From Patiria miniata (taxonomy: Eukaryota; Echinodermata; Asteroidea; Valvatida; Asterinidae), in NCBI RefSeq assembly GCF_015706575.1, contig NW_024037056.1:7763176-7827175 (forward strand): a stretch of DNA of 64,000 bases. Reading direction: 5' to 3'. Below are positions 60,471 through 64,000 of this stretch, piece by piece; the first letter of the stretch is position 1; each line of letters begins with the position of its first letter. The translations under genes were made by a program, and so were the position numbers. The notes beneath the pieces are model-generated. The model saw only the letters and a program-made list of their open reading frames with translations. It did not search any database and had not been told where the DNA came from.

Positions 60471-63400
60471 GCAGAACAATATGCCTGTTACATGTACATG
60501 TAACTGCTGTGGTCAGTTGTTACACGTACATGTTCATTACAGGAAGGGCACATACATGTACATGTGTGCCAGTCATGTATTGTAAGACACCTTGACAAGA
60601 GGATGCTGATCGCTTTCCAGTGCATCACTGATTTGGTGTGTTACTATACAGTTTCTCCCTCTGGCATGAGAATGTCAGTGAAAGGGTTCATTGCTCTTTT
60701 TCCTCTTTTTTTCCCTTCTGTTTCTTTCGTAGCAGTCTAGATGATTCACTCTTGAATCATTTCATTCTCACCTTTGTAGAAATGACGGCTGTAATCAATC
60801 TGAGAGAGTCGGCATCCTTCATTAATTGCGCATTGCTTGCATTTGTAAATTCCACAGTGCAATGCTAGCATTTATTAATGCTTGTGCAATGCTAGCATTT
60901 ATTAAGGAAATTAAGAAGTTTAATTATGGACAATTTGCCATGGGGTGAGTGGATGATGTGTAATGTACATGTACACATGTACTTTTCTCAGGTGTGGACA
61001 ATGTCACATTTCAGACATGCACATAGTATACATGCATACATGTACATGTGCAGTGTACAGAGAGCATACAGCACAATATTTGTATCGTTTTTCACACACA
61101 ACTCCCTTCAACTTTGTTCCTTTTTTCCCCAGTAGACCAAGATGTGGGTAGGCATCATTAATGAGATGTGGGATGACATGCTTTAATGTTGTTTTGTATA
61201 ATTTATTTATATTTTGTTTTTTTCTGTGAAATTGTTGCCTGAGGTGAATTACCTTTAATCGTCATATACAAACTTACATGTACAAATGTACATGATGCAT
61301 AGTCTAAAGTGACATATTGCATCATACGATATGTACCCCCGTGTTCCATTGCAGTACATGTATACATCATTTGGGTGAAGACGTGTGTAGAGAAAAAGTC
61401 GCAACTTGTTCAGTGAGCAATAAAATACGTTCTTGCTTTGAGTGCACATTTCTTTGGTCTTTGAATTCACCATTCAAAAATATAAAAAACAATTCTTAAA
61501 TAACATAAAAATAACAAGAAACTACCTTGAGTGACCAGCATGAGAATGAATCAAGGGGAAAAAGAAAAACAAATATATTGGAAAAATTATATAAAAAACC
61601 CCCAAAACTAAAGCTATTGAATGCATTTGTTGATTAACCTTCCTTTAAAAAAGTTTAATGATTTTTTTAAAAATTCAATATGTTCGTACATAAAAATAAT
61701 AAAAGGTGGCATAAAAAAACTGGGAAAACACAAACAACTTTGTGAAGTTAAATTATTTGCTTTTAAATGGACTACACATGTATGTTTGTTTCAGTTTACA
61801 GATCGTGTTGCTGGCTTGCTGAGTCACATGTTCAGGAATGTTTGACGATACACATAGATTGTTTAAAAATATAATAGGCATAGTTTAAAAAAAATCAATG
61901 TAAATATATACATTTAAAAACCTATTTAGTGATAAAAACTAACAAGACTGCACGCAATGCTGTCGTAAGTCTAAACTCATTGTTATCTTGTCATGATTAT
62001 GCAGCAATTTCCAGGAAACAGAACAATAATAACAATAATATCAAATTTCTCACAGTACAATGTATACATACACGTAAGTGTATGACTAAACATTGATATA
62101 AGGGCGATAAATCTACTTTTGGATATGTTCTGTGCATAATTTGTATTTATTTCTTCTTACATAAGTGATGATATCAGGTAATTATTTATGACTTCGTCCG
62201 ACCAGAATGACGCCAACAAATTTGGTAAATGATTACGTGTACATTGTAAAAAAAAGACGTTCAAAATTGTGTAGATTTGATGCTTCATGAGGCAAACAAT
62301 ACACATTACATTACACATGTACAAATTGTAAACAGAAAACTGTACTTGTTGAGCTTGAATAGGAAAAATACCAAGAATTTGTTATACTGGAAAAAGAAAA
62401 ACAATATTTTATCTGCCTAAAAAGTGGCATTATGTTTATATTTAATGTAAAAAAATTTATTAAGTGGTACTCATGGAAATTTATGCTTAAAATTGTAAAT
62501 TAATTGACAAAAAAACTCTTCAGAACAGTTGTGTTTTTTTACTAATTGAAATTTAGGGGAAAAATCCCACTTTCTAATGAAAATAATAGAAAAGTAGGGT
62601 ACATGTACATAATCATTGCTGTTTGTCTTAAAAACATTCAATGTTGGATCAAGTCATTTGGACAAACATCTTTATTTTCTTGCAGAAAAAAGTGGAACTG
62701 TTGTACAGAAGTTACCGCTACATGTATATTGTGACATATTGTGCTACATCATTAACATACATGTAACGTCATCACAATATACACGAGCTGGTCATCTCGT
62801 GTATTGTTCATCACTCAGTATTTTTTTTCTTCGCCTACTTCAGTTGTAAACATAAGTTGAGATGTTTGTGGCATAAGATATTAATTTTTTTCCCTGGAAA
62901 AGGTTTTCCTGGAAGTTGGAACCTGTTATTTGAGTGATGCGGCCCGCTGATTGCCTGTGTGTTTACTCTGGGTATATCTTGTGTTGATGTTGGGTCGGTC
63001 AGTGACTCATGTCACGCATGTGACTAAAATGTCTCTGGACGTACAGTACCCCAATTAGAGACAGTAAAAGTGACAGATGGGTAGTGCATGCTTCCTGGAA
63101 TTTGGGGCTTTTTTTGGTGGCAAAATAGTCTTTTGGGCACAGTGACTGAAAATAAGTTCAACACTGTCCGAATTAAAGGGTTGAAATAGGCTTAAATTAA
63201 AAATTACATACATGTAGGCCCTAAATGATTCTTGTTGATGTTTTTAGAAATGAGAGATTTCAAATAATTAGTAGTACTCATGAAGAAAAGAAAAAGGACA
63301 AAGCATCTTGTGCCCTCAAAATCATTGAAAGAAATTAATCATTCAGCCTGGAAGCCAAATTGACGCCATCGTGTTGTGGTTATGCAAATTGTCTATGATT

Positions 63401-64000
63401 CACCTCTGGGATAAAACCGGCTCCAGTAATTTTGTGGTTCTTGAAGTTCTCTGCCCTGCCCTCTGGACCATCCCATGATGCACCAGTCACTGTCCCCTAG
63501 TTGCCAGTGTCACACATGGAAGAATATCCCGCCTTAAAAAACAAAAACAAAAAAGAGAGAGAGATAAAAAAAAGCAGACATAAATCCGCTGTGGCAATGC
63601 GATCCAGCGAGTTCAATTAGAGTTCATCGTCCTTGTTTACCGCTGCAATGTGCGCTCCGCTGCATGTGACGTCATTATTCGCTCATACGTCACGGATTGC
63701 AGTAGGCACGATGCCCGATGCATACATGTACATGTATGTTCGGTAGAGAAACGGACGTGTGTATCGCACACACACTCTTACACATATGTCGTTCTTTTTT
63801 GCATTAGCGCTGCAAGCTGTACAATATGAGTGGGTGGCAACATTATGATTGGAAAGGCCACGGTTTAAAATATGCCCGGCCAGGTGGATATTCCACATGT
63901 ACCCATGCCCTCCCAGATTTGATCTTCATTTAACCTATTGATTTTTTTAATGATATGTAAAGATGGAGTATATTCCCGTGAATTGACCTCCCCGTGCAGT

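Larger units (their letters stand above)
49009..64000 (+). other. gmds: Intron 1 of GMDS (continues beyond the window)
   Basis: Begins at the GTTGGT donor. Scanning for the expected DGSYLAEFLLEKGYE exon found nothing. The interval holds a Penelope-like fragment, a MITE, SINEs, a LINE-like tail, AT microsatellites and many TACATGTA palindromes. The region 61.2-64.0 kb shows nothing beyond AT-rich sequence and such palindromes. Confidence 0.6.

Noticed and set aside
49009-64000. Second GMDS exon (DGSYLAEFLLEKGYE)
   Set aside because: No segment encoding it was found by reading; it probably lies beyond 64,000.

Overview
The window looks like nuclear DNA of an animal, most likely a marine invertebrate deuterostome such as an echinoderm (inference). 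Coding exons are short and split by GT..AG introns. Most of the sequence is intronic, with SINEs, MITEs, satellites and a Penelope-like element. The palindromes TACATGTA and AGGCCT recur. There is no sign of bacterial gene organisation.

Two host genes are placed head to head around 48.4-48.9 kb. On the minus strand a five-exon coding sequence (48,397 down to 540) encodes about 355 residues: two SAM domains, a basic linker, a retropepsin-like aspartic protease domain with a DSG active-site motif, and an acidic Ser-rich tail. Exons lie at 48,223-48,397, 43,161-43,358, 2,596-2,763, 1,274-1,443 and 540-896. All junctions have canonical splice sites and compatible phases. I do not recognise a named family with this architecture, and it is the most interesting gene here. 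On the plus strand, 48,913-49,008 is the first coding exon of GDP-mannose 4,6-dehydratase (GMDS). The window ends inside its first intron, about 15 kb downstream. The roughly 500 bp between the genes looks like a shared promoter, with CCAAT boxes in both directions, an E-box and a CRE-like site.

Intron 2 of the SAM-protease gene is about 40 kb. From 6.5 to 16.5 kb it holds an unusual array: blocks of four (once five) 171-bp monomers, repeated eight times. Each block is followed by an A-rich stretch and usually by a short hairpin next to CTAG, like the 3' end of a Helitron read on the minus strand. Nearly every monomer carries TGACGTCA (the CRE palindrome) or a near match, giving more than 40 sites by eye. 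A 27-bp minisatellite derived from part of the monomer flanks the array on the left. A second repeat of about 570 bp and a cluster of palindromes flank it on the right. The rest of the intron holds two hAT-type MITEs with perfect 8-bp target duplications, a foldback element with TA duplication, tRNA-derived SINE candidates and several CpG-rich patches.

The GMDS intron (49.0-64.0 kb) holds a 5'-truncated Penelope-like element (GIY-YIG end, hammerhead-like core, 17-bp target duplication), a MITE of about 0.9 kb, SINE copies in both orientations, a LINE-like 3' tail and an isolated relative of the 18-kb repeats. No further GMDS exon was recognised.
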